The notes under the pieces: generated by a model | The model's database searches: none | Told to the model about the DNA's origin: nothing | The model's input: the letters and a program-made list of their open reading frames with translations, nothing else | Part shown: piece after piece, positions 9,342-24,337 of the stretch | Numbering within the stretch: position 1 is the first letter of the stretch | How the letters are laid out: the number at the start of each line of letters is the position of its first letter | Assembly (NCBI GenBank): GCA_036946625.1 | Contig: JAQIIU010000002.1 | Span: 682,001-746,000 of the forward strand | From: Methylorubrum populi | GTDB taxonomy: Bacteria > Pseudomonadota > Alphaproteobacteria > Rhizobiales > Beijerinckiaceae | Direction of reading: 5' to 3' | Length of the DNA: 64,000 bases | Made by a program: the position numbers and the translations under genes

Positions 9342-10132
9342 GCGGGCCTCCCCCCCATGTTCCCATCCTCTTCCCTCATCCCGAGGCCTCCGCTGCGCTG
9401 CGGCACCTCGGGATGGGGGCGTGGGTCGGAGGAAGCGATTCTGGTCAGCTCGATCGCGTTCGACAGGTAGAACCCGCTGTTCACCCGCCGCGTCCGCCCC
9501 ACGGCGAAACGCTGCAAGGCGCGCTCCCGTGCGATCCGCCGGCGCAGGCCGCCCTCCGTCACCGGGACGATGGCCGGCGCCCGGTCGGCCTTCGGAAACA
9601 GCTTGCCGGCGGCGTGCATCAGGGTCAGCAGCGCAGTGCGCGGGGCGACGGTGAACAGCAGGCTGCCGTCGGTGCGCAGCGAGAATTCGGCGAGCGCCCG
9701 GACGATGTCCGGCGCTTGGTAGTGGATCAGCGAATCCATCGCGACGACGTGGTCGAAGCGGCCGAGCCAGGGGTCGAGCATGTCGCCGACCCGGAACGCG
9801 ACCGAGCCGGGACCGGAGATCGCCGGCAGTCGCTCGCGGGCGAGCCCGATCAGCGTCGGCGAGACGTCGATGGCCACGACCTCCGCACCGCGGCGCGCGG
9901 CCTCGACCGCGAGCGCGCCGGTGCCGCAGCCGGCGTCGAGCAGGCGCCGGCCGGCCAGATCCGCCGGCAGCCAGCCGAGCAGGTTCGCCCGCATGGCGTC
10001 GCGCCCGGCCCGCACCGTGGCGCGGATCTTCGAGACCGGCGCGTCGGAGGTCAGGCGCGACCACGCCTCGACCGCGGTGCGGTCGAAATAGGTCTCGAGC
10101 TGCGAACGGCGGGTGAGGTAGGGCGTGCTCAT
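9338..10132 (-). CDS. bchM: Mg-protoporphyrin IX O-methyltransferase
   Basis: 264 residues. The S-adenosylmethionine site appears as LLDAGCGTGALAVEAARRGA (about 64-83) with VAIDVSP and VAMDSLIHYQ downstream. The enzyme methylates the ring C propionate before AcsF acts. The conserved domain ends with the usual SGFYLSNAIELTR. After it there is a tail of about 33 residues (starting PHPEVPQRSGG) that is the translation of an intergenic-type palindromic repeat at 9374-9418, so the natural stop seems to have been lost or displaced. Catalytic residues are unaffected. Coupled to lhaA by a four-base overlap. Confidence 0.94.
   Translation of the reverse strand: MSTPYLTRRSQLETYFDRTAVEAWSRLTSDAPVSKIRATVRAGRDAMRANLLGWLPADLAGRRLLDAGCGTGALAVEAARRGAEVVAIDVSPTLIGLARERLPAISGPGSVAFRVGDMLDPWLGRFDHVVAMDSLIHYQAPDIVRALAEFSLRTDGSLLFTVAPRTALLTLMHAAGKLFPKADRAPAIVPVTEGGLRRRIARERALQRFAVGRTRRVNSGFYLSNAIELTRIASSDPRPHPEVPQRSGGLGMREEDGNMGGRPA
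9374..9418. repeat. palindromic repeat family A, copy inside the 3' end of bchM
   Basis: The core is a dyad with arms CATCCCGAGG (9377-9386) and CCTCGGGATG (9406-9415) around the sequence CCTCCGCTGCGCTGCGGCA. The same unit, with small differences, forms both ends of the longer repeat at 39.49-39.62 kb. Here it is read through as the C-terminal tail of BchM. Confidence 0.75.
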
Positions 10133-10147
10133 CGGTCGAACCCAAGA

Positions 10148-14740
<4,593 letters not shown>

Positions 14741-14766
<26 letters not shown>

Positions 14767-16327
14767 CGTAGAGGGTCTCGAGGGTGATGAGCGGGAGCTG
14801 CCGCTCGCGGGCGAAGCGCTCGGTGTTGGCGCGGGCCTTTCCGCGCACGAAGAACGGAATCTTCCTCAGCTCCTTCTCGGCATCGGGGGCCCAGGCGGTG
14901 CGGATCGCGTCGAGACCCTCGACGCGGATCGGTGCGGACGCCGGAGCGGGGGGCGTGGCCTCCGGCGCCCGTTCCACGGCTTCTGCGGACCTGCCCGGCC
15001 CGCGGCCGAGATGCGAGGGGGCGGCGCCATCGTGGAATTCGGGATCGTCGCGGAACATCCCGAGGAGATGTTCCTCCAGCCCCATCATCAGGGGGTGGAC
15101 GAGCGTGTCGAACAGGACGTTGGCGCCCTCGAAGCCCATCTGCGGCGAGTGCCGGGCGGGAAAATCCTGCACGTGGACCGGCGCCGAGATCACCGCGCAG
15201 GGAATCCCGAGCCGCTTGGCGACGTGGCGCTCCATCTGCGTGCCGAGCACCAGTTCGGGCGAGGCCGCCTGGATCGCCGCCTCGACGTCGAGGTAGTCGT
15301 CGGTGATCGTCGCCTCGATGCCGTGGAGCGCCGCCTCCGCCCGCACCTCGCGGGCGAACTCGCGGGTGTAGCTGCCGAGGCCCACCAGCTCGAAGCCGAG
15401 TTCCTGCGTCGCGACGCGGGCGATGGCCAGGGCGTGGGTGGCGTCCCCGAACACGAAGACGCGCTTGGCCGTCAGGTAGGTCGAATCGACCGAGCGTGCG
15501 TACCAGGGCAGGCGCGAGGACGCGTCGGCGAGGACGGGGCCGGGATCGACCTTCGCGAGCGCCGCCACGGCGTTCACGAACCGCGTCGTCGCGCCGACGC
15601 CGATCGGCACCACGTCGACGAAGGGCTGGCCGTGCGCCTTCTCCAGATACTGGGCGGCGCTTCGCGCGATCTCGGGATAGAGCACGACGTTGAAGTCGGC
15701 CGCACCCAGCCGTCCGAGATCGGCGGGCGTCGCACCGAGCGGCGCGACCACGTTCACGGCGATGCCGAGCCCGTCGAGGATCTTGCGGATCTCGATCAGG
15801 TCGTCGCGGTGGCGGAAGCCGAGCGCGGCGGGGCCGAGGATGTTGCACGAGGGCCGGCCGGCCTCGCGGGAGGGCCGCGCGACGGGCGCACCGGACAGGG
15901 CCCGCACCAATCGATAGAAGGTCTCGGAGGCGCCCCAGTTCTCCTTCTTCTGGTAGGCCGGCAGTTCGAGCGGGATGATCGGGATCGGCAGATCGAGCGC
16001 CCGGGCGAGGCCGCCGGGATCGTCCTGGATCAGCTCCGCCGTGCAGGAGGCGCCGACGATCATCGCCTGCGGCCGGAAGCGCTCGTGGGCGGCGGCGACG
16101 GCGTCCTTGAACAGCGCCGCGGTGTCGCGGCCGAGATCCTGGGCCTGGAAGGTGGTGTAGGTGACCGGCGGGCGCTTGGCGCGCCGCTCGATCATCGTGA
16201 ACAGGAGGTCGGCGTAGGTGTCGCCCTGCGGCGCGTGCAGCACGTAGTGCAGGCCCTCCATCGCGGTGGCGACCCGCATGGCGCCGATATGCGGCGGTCC
16301 CTCGTAGGTCCAGACGGTGAGTTGCAT
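14741..16327 (-). CDS. bchB: protochlorophyllide reductase subunit BchB
   Basis: 528 residues, nitrogenase MoFe-like. The start region [19 protein letters not shown] and the block [15 protein letters not shown] are diagnostic. BchB carries the Asp ligand of the NB cluster and holds the substrate site with BchN. A Pro/Ala-rich linker (about 430-455) leads to the small C-terminal domain ending [15 protein letters not shown], which is needed for catalysis in this family. It starts five bases after the bchN stop and overlaps bchH by 26 bases. Confidence 0.96.
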
Positions 16328-16332
16328 CGCGG

Positions 16333-18138
<1,806 letters not shown>

Positions 18139-18164
18139 CTAGCGCGGGATCTCGACTGATGCGG

Positions 18165-18206
18165 AGCCTAGGCCCAGCCCCCGAAGAGTGTCAATCCAAG
18201 TTGACG
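18165..18206 (-). promoter_or_regulatory. bchF operon promoter overlapped by a PpsR/CrtJ-type site
   Basis: Read on the minus strand, TTGACA (18189-18194) is an excellent -35 box, with TAGGCT (18165-18170) 18 bases downstream as a modest -10. The same bases form TGTC-N10-GACG at 18189-18206 on the plus strand, one mismatch from the PpsR/CrtJ consensus TGTcN10gACA. A repressor bound there would cover the -35 box. The spacing and -10 sequence closely resemble those upstream of bchG. Prediction by pattern only. Confidence 0.65.
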
Positions 18207-18367
18207 ATCATAAACAATGACAGGCGTCCCGGACGTAACGCATGAAAGGGATGTTGCGATTCCCGAAAGGAAGCGTATCGTGGCCTTACACGCATCCGTT
18301 GCTCAGGCACGACGTGCTGCATTAAATTGCAGTTGAACGTGCCGGGTCGCGTCCTGGGGAGGGGCCC

Positions 18368-19249
18368 ATGGGAGGCTGGAGGCATTTCGGCGAGCGCCTT
18401 GAGCTTCCGGCCCTGGCACCGGGATGCGGTGCTCTGGCGGAGTCGCTGGCGGCCTCGGCCTTCGATTGCACGCCCGACGCGGAGGGGATGCGCGGCCGGC
18501 TGGCCAGCGTGGTCGAGGCCGAGATCCTTCCCCGCCTGATGCTGGCCCACCGCGATCGCAGACTCACCGCGGTTCCGGCTTCGGACCATCGGCCTGCGGC
18601 AGAAGAGGTCGAGCGTCTCTGCGGCCTGCTCCTCGCTCGGGCGGATACCGACCTCGCTCCGCATCTCCTGCGCTTCCTCGACCGGGGACTGACGCTCGAA
18701 GGCGTGCTGGTCGAACTCCTCGCGCCGGTCGCCCGGCATCTCGGGCGTCTCTGGGAGGAGGATGCCTGCGACTTCCTGCAGGTGACGGTCGCTCTCGGCC
18801 GCCTTCAGGCGGCGGCGCGCGACCTCTGCCTGCGGTTCGAGAACGATGCCGTCGAGCCCGCCGGGCGCAGCGTTCTGCTCCTGCCCTGCCCGGGCGAATC
18901 CCACGTCTTCTGCCTGTCGATCGTCGCGGCCGTCTTTCGCGAGGCGGGATGGGACGTGACCATCGCCGGCCCCGGATCCGACCCGGAGACGCTGATCGGC
19001 TCCGATTGGTTCGACGTGGTCGGCCTGACGCTGTCCTGCGACGTATACCTGCCCGCGATGCCGGTCGCGATCCGCACCTTGCGGACCGCCTCGTGCAATC
19101 CCGCCGTCAAGGTTCTGGTCGGCGGTCCCTATTTCGCTCGGAATCCGAACCAGACGCGCCTCGTCGGCGCGGACGCCACGGTGGAGGACGCGCGCCTCGC
19201 GCCGCTGATCGCCGAAAGCTTGCTTGAAATGCGCGCGCGGGCCTGTTGA
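18368..19249 (+). CDS. ppaA: PpaA/AerR-type cobalamin-binding antirepressor
   Basis: 293 residues. The C-terminal two-thirds is a B12-binding SCHIC-like domain: LLPCPGESHVFCLSIVAA, with the candidate cobalt-ligand His at about 179, then FREAGWDV, DVVGLTLSCD and VKVLVGGPYF. An upstream helical part (LLARADTDLAPHLLRFLDRG) resembles the B12-binding-2 cap. AerR/PpaA proteins bind hydroxocobalamin in light and modulate PpsR/CrtJ. It lies divergent from bchF and directly upstream of ppsR with stop/start overlap, the conserved arrangement, which supports the assignment more than similarity alone. Confidence 0.87.
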   Translation: MGGWRHFGERLELPALAPGCGALAESLAASAFDCTPDAEGMRGRLASVVEAEILPRLMLAHRDRRLTAVPASDHRPAAEEVERLCGLLLARADTDLAPHLLRFLDRGLTLEGVLVELLAPVARHLGRLWEEDACDFLQVTVALGRLQAAARDLCLRFENDAVEPAGRSVLLLPCPGESHVFCLSIVAAVFREAGWDVTIAGPGSDPETLIGSDWFDVVGLTLSCDVYLPAMPVAIRTLRTASCNPAVKVLVGGPYFARNPNQTRLVGADATVEDARLAPLIAESLLEMRARAC

Positions 19250-20733
19250 AAGGGCGCCTCCCGCGCCATCACGAAGTGTTGATCTTGAGCAGCTTGGCGA
19301 GCCCCTCTCCTCGGCGCCCCTCTCCGGCGCTGCAGCAGGCAGCCGGTCTCCTCGACAGCGAGGCCGCCGGTCTTCTGATCACGGCTACCTCCGACCTCTC
19401 CCTCGTCGTCGATCAGAAGGGCATCGTTCGCGACACCGCATCGAGCCGCGCCGAGTTCGAGGGCGAGGGCATCGAGGCCTGGCTCGGCCGCCCTTGGATC
19501 GACACGGTGACCGTCGAGAGCCGGCCGAAGATCGACGCGCTGCTGCGCGACGCGGCGCCGGGCGCGATCACCCGCTGGCGCCAGGTCAACCATCCCTCGC
19601 CGAGCGGCACGGACCTGCCGATCCGCTACGCCACTTTGCGCACGCGCGAGGATGGGCCGATCATCGTGGTCGGCCAGGACCTGCGGGCGGTCGCGGCACT
19701 CCAGCGGCGCCTTGCCGAGACGCAGCAGGCGCTGGAGCGGGACTACGATCGCCTGCGCGCCGCCGAGACCCGCTACAAGCTGCTGTTCCAGCTCTCCGGC
19801 GAGGCGGTGCTGGTGGCCGATGCCGGCACGCGGCGCGTCACCGAAGTCAACCCGGCGGCGATGCGGCTGCTCGGCCGGCCGCAGAGGCGGATCGTCGGGC
19901 AGGACGCCGTCGACCTGTTCGATGCGGCGAGCCTGCGGGATCTGCACAGCCTGTTCGCCGGCCTGCGCGTCACCGGGCAGGCCACCGACTTGGTGGCGCG
20001 GCTGGCGGGCCGGCGGGGCGAGGCGCGGGTCTCCGCCTCCCTGTTTCGCGGCGAGAGCGCGACCTCCGTGCTGTTGCGGCTCTCGGCCCTCGCGCCGAAG
20101 CAGGCCGAGCCCTCCGGCCTCGACGGGGCCGCCCTCGACCTGATCCAGCGCATGCCGGAAGGGTTCGTCGTCACCGATCCGGCGCGCCGCATCCTCACGG
20201 CCAATCCCGCCTTCCTCGATCTGGCGCAGCTCGCCACGGAGGAGCAGGTGCGCGGGCAACCGCTGGACCGTTGGCTCGGCCGCGAGGAGGCCGAAACCCC
20301 GGCGCTGTTCGGCATGCTGCGCGACCATGGCTCCGTCCGGCACGTCTCGACCGTTCTGCGTGGCGATTACGGATCGGTGGAGGAGGTCGAGGTCGCGGCC
20401 GTTTCCGCGACGCAGGCCGAGCCGCCCTGCTTCGGCTTCACCATCCGGGCGACGCCGCGCCGGGCGGCGCCGGTCCATGCCGGCGGACACGATCTGCCGC
20501 GCTCCGTCGAGCAGATGACCGAGCTGGTGGGACGCGTCTCGATGAAGGCCCTGGTGCGCGAGACCACCGATCTGATCGAGAAGCTGTGCATCGAGGCGGC
20601 CCTGCGAATCACCCGCGACAACCGCGCTTCCGCCGCCGAGATGCTCGGCCTCAGCCGGCAGGGTCTCTACGCGAAGATGCGCCGCTACGGCATCGGCGAT
20701 CTCGACGGCGACGACCCTGAGTTGACGGCCTGA
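19246..20733 (+). CDS. ppsR: photosynthesis repressor PpsR/CrtJ
   Basis: Up to 495 residues from a TTG overlapping the ppaA stop; a GTG at 19276 is an alternative start. An N-terminal domain, a coiled linker (LQRRLAETQQALERDYDRL, 152-170), two PAS domains (about 175-285 and 295-400) and a C-terminal Fis-type helix-turn-helix (ASAAEMLGLSRQGLYAKMRR) are visible, the PpsR layout. Only two cysteines exist: 395 and 448. Cys448, in LIEKLCIEAAL, matches the redox Cys of the DNA-binding domain. The partner Cys seen between the PAS domains of CrtJ is absent. It represses bch, puf and puc genes under oxygen. Confidence 0.93.
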   Translation: MKGRLPRHHEVLILSSLASPSPRRPSPALQQAAGLLDSEAAGLLITATSDLSLVVDQKGIVRDTASSRAEFEGEGIEAWLGRPWIDTVTVESRPKIDALLRDAAPGAITRWRQVNHPSPSGTDLPIRYATLRTREDGPIIVVGQDLRAVAALQRRLAETQQALERDYDRLRAAETRYKLLFQLSGEAVLVADAGTRRVTEVNPAAMRLLGRPQRRIVGQDAVDLFDAASLRDLHSLFAGLRVTGQATDLVARLAGRRGEARVSASLFRGESATSVLLRLSALAPKQAEPSGLDGAALDLIQRMPEGFVVTDPARRILTANPAFLDLAQLATEEQVRGQPLDRWLGREEAETPALFGMLRDHGSVRHVSTVLRGDYGSVEEVEVAAVSATQAEPPCFGFTIRATPRRAAPVHAGGHDLPRSVEQMTELVGRVSMKALVRETTDLIEKLCIEAALRITRDNRASAAEMLGLSRQGLYAKMRRYGIGDLDGDDPELTA

Positions 20734-20809
20734 AGCCGGCTTCGGTTCTGTCGCACTATAATGCGATCACTCCGGCGCTGTGGCCGGAGCGGACGCGTCG
20801 GCAGCGTTG

Positions 20810-20851
20810 TGTAAAGTTTGCTTGACACATGCGGCGGCGAACTCCTAGCTT
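20810..20851 (+). promoter_or_regulatory. bchG promoter with perfect TGT-N12-ACA PpsR site
   Basis: TGT at 20810-20812 and ACA at 20825-20827 flank 12 bases, in full TGT-N12-ACA form. The last six bases, TTGACA (20822-20827), make a consensus -35 box with CTAGCT or TAGCTT about 17-18 bases downstream. The initiation point predicted from this would fall at about 20858, the bchG start codon itself. A TATAAT at 20757-20762 is an alternative -10 but lacks a -35 box. Confidence 0.65.
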
Positions 20852-20857
20852 GCCGCC

Positions 20858-21745
20858 ATGGCCACGCCAGCTCCGAGCGCCGTCGTCGAGCTTCTCAAAC
20901 CGCTCACTTGGTTTGCGCCGATGTGGGCCTTCGGCTGCGGCGTGGTGTCCTCCGGCCAGACGCCCTCCGGGCAATGGTGGGTCATCGCCGCGGGCGTCGT
21001 GCTCGCCGGGCCGCTGGTCTGCGCCACGAGCCAGGCGGCCAACGACTGGTTCGACCGCCACGTCGACGCGATCAACGAGCCGGACCGGCCGATTCCCTCC
21101 GGGCGCATCCCGGGCCGGTGGGGGCTCTACCTCGCCGCCGGCTGGACGATGCTGTCGCTGCTCGTCGCCGCCATGCTGGGACCGTGGATCCTCGGCGCGG
21201 CTCTGTTCGGCCTCGTGCTGGCCTGGATCTACTCCGCGCCGCCGCTGCGGCTGAAGCGCAACGGCTGGTGGGGCAACTCCGCGGTCGCGCTCTGCTACGA
21301 GGGGCTGCCCTGGTTCACCGGCGCGGCGGTGATGGCCGCCGCGATGCCCGACCGGCGGGTGCTGCTGATCGCCCTGCTCTACTCGGTCGGCGCCCACGGC
21401 ATCATGACCCTCAACGACTTCAAATCGATCGAGGGCGACCGCGCCATGGGCCTGCGCTCCCTGCCCGTGCAACTCGGCTCGCAGCGCGCGGCCCGCTTCG
21501 CCTGCCTCGTCATGGCGGTGCCGCAGGTCGCGGTGGTGGCTCTGCTCCTCGGCTGGGACCGGCCCTGGCATGCCGCGCTCGTCGGAGCCTTGCTGGCCGG
21601 ACAGCTCGTCCTGATGGCGCGCTTCCTCAAGGAGCCTCGCGCCCGCGCCGCTTGGTACAACGGCACCGGCACCACGCTCTACGTGCTCGGCATGCTGGCT
21701 TCGGCTTTCGCCCTTCGCCCCCTCGTGCAAGGGGTGGGGCCATGA
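20858..21745 (+). CDS. bchG: bacteriochlorophyll synthase BchG
   Basis: 295 residues, UbiA prenyltransferase superfamily with about nine transmembrane helices. It esterifies bacteriochlorophyllide a with geranylgeranyl or phytyl diphosphate. The first Asp-rich motif is ANDWFDRHVDAINEPDRP (about 66-83), followed by the second motif region NDFKSIEGDRAMGLRSLP. The ATG at 20858 lies right at the predicted transcription start, and the conserved LLKPLTWFAPMWAF block begins only 12 residues later, so no much later start is possible. It overlaps the next gene by four bases. Confidence 0.96.
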   Translation: MATPAPSAVVELLKPLTWFAPMWAFGCGVVSSGQTPSGQWWVIAAGVVLAGPLVCATSQAANDWFDRHVDAINEPDRPIPSGRIPGRWGLYLAAGWTMLSLLVAAMLGPWILGAALFGLVLAWIYSAPPLRLKRNGWWGNSAVALCYEGLPWFTGAAVMAAAMPDRRVLLIALLYSVGAHGIMTLNDFKSIEGDRAMGLRSLPVQLGSQRAARFACLVMAVPQVAVVALLLGWDRPWHAALVGALLAGQLVLMARFLKEPRARAAWYNGTGTTLYVLGMLASAFALRPLVQGVGP

Positions 21746-23139
21746 CGCGGCCTTCCCTGACGCAGCCTTCCCTCGCCTTTTCCTGGGCTCGGATCGTCCG
21801 GCTCGGCCTGGTCCAGACTGCGCTCGGCGCGGTCGTGGTGCTGATGACCTCGACCCTCAACCGGGTGATGGTGGTGGAACTGGCGCTGCCGGCGATCGTG
21901 CCGGGCGGCCTCGTCGCCTTGCACTACGCCACGCAGGTGCTGCGGCCGCGCTGGGGCTACGGCTCCGATGTCGGCGGACGCCGCACGCCCTGGATCGTCG
22001 GCGGCATGGCCGCGCTCTGCCTCGGCGGCTTCGGCGCGGCGGCGGCGACCGCGCTGGCCGCGCACCACGTGGCGGCGGGATTGGCGCTCGCCGTCCTCTC
22101 CTTCCTGCTCGTCGGGATGGGCGCGGGCGCGGCGGGCACCTCGCTCCTCGTCCTGCTCGCCACCGGCGTCGAGGCCGGCCGCCGGGGAGCCGCGGCCACC
22201 ATCGTCTGGGTGATGATGATCGCCGGCTTCGCGGTCACCGCGCCGCTCGCGGGGCATTTCCTCGATCCGTTCTCGGGCGCGCGGCTGGTCGCGGTCTCGG
22301 GGACCGTCTCGCTGATCGCCTTCGCCGTCGCCGGGCTCGCCGTGACCGGCATCGAGCCGCGCCGGCCTCCCGTCGGCGCGGCGCGACCGGTCGAAAAGCC
22401 GCCGTTCCGAAAAGTGTTGGCGCAGGTTCTGGCGGAGCCCGCGGCGCGGCGCTTCACCCTGTTCATCTTCGCCTCGATGCTCGCCTACAGCGCGCAGGAA
22501 CTGATCCTCGAACCCTATGCCGGCCTCGTCTTCGCGATGACGCCGGGGGCGACGACCAAGCTCGCCGGGCTCCAGCACGGCGGCGTGCTCGCCGGCATGC
22601 TGGTCGTCGCCGGCATCACCGTCTTCATCGGCGGGCCGGTGCTCGGGTCGCTGAAGCTCTGGACGGCGATCGGCTGCGCGCTCTCGGCGGCGGCGCTCGC
22701 GGCGATCGCCGTCGGCGGGCCGATCGGGCCGGATTTTCCGTTGCGCGCGGCGGTGGCGGGGCTCGGTTTCGGCAACGGCGTCTACGCGGTGGCGGCGATC
22801 GGCTCGATGATGGCGCTGGCCGGCCGCGGCGGCGAGGCCGAGCGCGGCACCCGCATGGGCGTCTGGGGCGCGGCGCAGGGCGTGGCCTTCGGCGCCGGCG
22901 GCTTCCTCGGCACGCTCGCGGTCGATCTCGCCCGCCTCGTCGCGTCCGAGCCGGTCACCGCCTACGCCGCCGTGTTCGCCGCGGAAAGCGTTCTCTTCCT
23001 CGTCGCCCTGCTGATCGGCCTGAGCGTCGAGCACGCCACCGTCGGCCGGCGCAAGAACCCGCGCAAGAATCCGCTGAGCGGGAATCCGCTGGCCGAGACG
23101 GCCTCCTTCCAGCTCAGCCCCGGCTTCGACGCGAGGTAG
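21742..23139 (+). CDS. PucC/LhaA-family major facilitator in bchG-bchP operon
   Basis: 465 residues with about 12 transmembrane segments. It shares the LhaA/PucC motifs STLNRVMVVELALPAIVP, RRTPWIVGGMAAL, SAQELILEPYAGLVFAMTP and GTRMGVWGAAQGVAFG. It matches the MFS gene (bch2, orf428 type) that lies between bchG and bchP in other purple bacteria. Its role is inferred to be in pigment handling or antenna assembly. ATGA overlap with bchG and a four-base gap to bchP. It is clearly a paralogue of lhaA at 7.9 kb rather than a recent duplicate. Confidence 0.9.
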   Translation: MTRPSLTQPSLAFSWARIVRLGLVQTALGAVVVLMTSTLNRVMVVELALPAIVPGGLVALHYATQVLRPRWGYGSDVGGRRTPWIVGGMAALCLGGFGAAAATALAAHHVAAGLALAVLSFLLVGMGAGAAGTSLLVLLATGVEAGRRGAAATIVWVMMIAGFAVTAPLAGHFLDPFSGARLVAVSGTVSLIAFAVAGLAVTGIEPRRPPVGAARPVEKPPFRKVLAQVLAEPAARRFTLFIFASMLAYSAQELILEPYAGLVFAMTPGATTKLAGLQHGGVLAGMLVVAGITVFIGGPVLGSLKLWTAIGCALSAAALAAIAVGGPIGPDFPLRAAVAGLGFGNGVYAVAAIGSMMALAGRGGEAERGTRMGVWGAAQGVAFGAGGFLGTLAVDLARLVASEPVTAYAAVFAAESVLFLVALLIGLSVEHATVGRRKNPRKNPLSGNPLAETASFQLSPGFDAR

Positions 23140-23143
23140 CGGC

Positions 23144-24337
23144 ATGGTGGACCACGGCGCTTCCGACATCTTCGACGTCGTGGTGGTGGGCGGCGGTCCC
23201 GCGGGTGCGACCGCGGCGGCCGATCTGGCGACCGCCGGGCGGCGGGTGCTGCTCCTCGACCGGGCCGGACGCATCAAGCCCTGCGGCGGCGCGATCCCGC
23301 CGCGGCTGATCCGCGATTTCGCGATCCCCGATTCGCTCCTCGTCGCCCGCATCCGCAGCGCCCGGATGGTGGCGCCGAGCACCCGCCACGTCGACATGCC
23401 GGTCGGCGAGGGGTTCGTCGGCATGGTCGACCGCGAGCATTTCGACCCCTTCCTGCGCGAGCGCGCGCGGCTCGCCGGGGCCGAACTGCGCGACGGCCTG
23501 TTCGAGCGCGTCACCCGCGAAGAGCCGGGCCTCGCCACGATCCATTTCAGGCTCGGAAAATGCGGCGAGGCGGGCCGCGTGCGCGCCCGCCTCGTGATCG
23601 GGGCCGACGGGGCGACCTCGGCGCTGGGCCGCGCCGAGATTCCGGGCCACGCCCGGATGCGGCAGGTCTTCGCCTATCACGAGATCGTCCGGCGCCCGGC
23701 GGATGCGGGGCACGACGGCGCGCGCTGCGACGTCTACTATCAGGGCCGGCTCTCGCCCGATTTCTACGCCTGGATCTTCCCGCACGGCGAGACCGTCAGC
23801 GTCGGCACCGGCAGCGCCCGCAAGGGCTTCTCCCTGCGCGGCGCGATCCGCGACCTGCGCGCCGGCACCGGCCTCGATGCCTGCGACACGATCCGCCGGG
23901 AGGGCGCGCCGCTCCCGCTCAAGCCCCTGCGCCGCTGGGACAACGGCCGCGACGTGCTGCTCGCGGGCGATGCCGCCGGCGTGGTCGCGCCGGCCTCGGG
24001 GGAAGGCATCTACTACGCGATGCTCGGCGGGCGCCTCGCGGCCGAGGCGGCGCAGGCCTTCCTCGCGACGGGCGATGCCCGCACCCTCGCTCAGGCCCGG
24101 AAGCGCTTCATGCGGCTGCACGGGCGCGTGTTCTGGATCCTCGGGATGATGCAGTGGGTCTGGTACCGCAGCGACGCCCTGCGCGAGCGCTTCGTCGCGA
24201 TCTGCAAGGACCGGGACGTCCAGCAGCTCACCTGGGACGCCTACATGAACAAGGAGCTGGTGCGGGCCAAGCCCGCCGCCCACGCGCGGATCTTCTTCAA
24301 GGATCTCGCTCACCTGTTCCGCTGGGTCTCGCCGTGA
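23144..24337 (+). CDS. bchP: geranylgeranyl reductase BchP
   Basis: 397 residues, FAD-dependent. The dinucleotide motif VVVGGGPAGATAAADLATAG is at about 13-32, followed by the GR-family signature RIKPCGGAIPPR and a second FAD block LLAGDAAGVVAPASGEGIYY. It reduces the geranylgeranyl tail of bacteriochlorophyll to phytyl in three steps. Close packing with bchG, the MFS gene and tspO indicates one transcript. Confidence 0.96.
   Translation: MVDHGASDIFDVVVVGGGPAGATAAADLATAGRRVLLLDRAGRIKPCGGAIPPRLIRDFAIPDSLLVARIRSARMVAPSTRHVDMPVGEGFVGMVDREHFDPFLRERARLAGAELRDGLFERVTREEPGLATIHFRLGKCGEAGRVRARLVIGADGATSALGRAEIPGHARMRQVFAYHEIVRRPADAGHDGARCDVYYQGRLSPDFYAWIFPHGETVSVGTGSARKGFSLRGAIRDLRAGTGLDACDTIRREGAPLPLKPLRRWDNGRDVLLAGDAAGVVAPASGEGIYYAMLGGRLAAEAAQAFLATGDARTLAQARKRFMRLHGRVFWILGMMQWVWYRSDALRERFVAICKDRDVQQLTWDAYMNKELVRAKPAAHARIFFKDLAHLFRWVSP

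Noticed and set aside
18209..18222. Second PpsR site next to the bchF site
   Set aside because: A TGACA half-site is present, but the partner at the right spacing is missing.
18305..18335. Small dyads (GCACGACGTGC, CTGCATTAAATTGCAG) upstream of ppaA as regulator sites
   Set aside because: Short, imperfect and without a match to a known consensus; could be chance.
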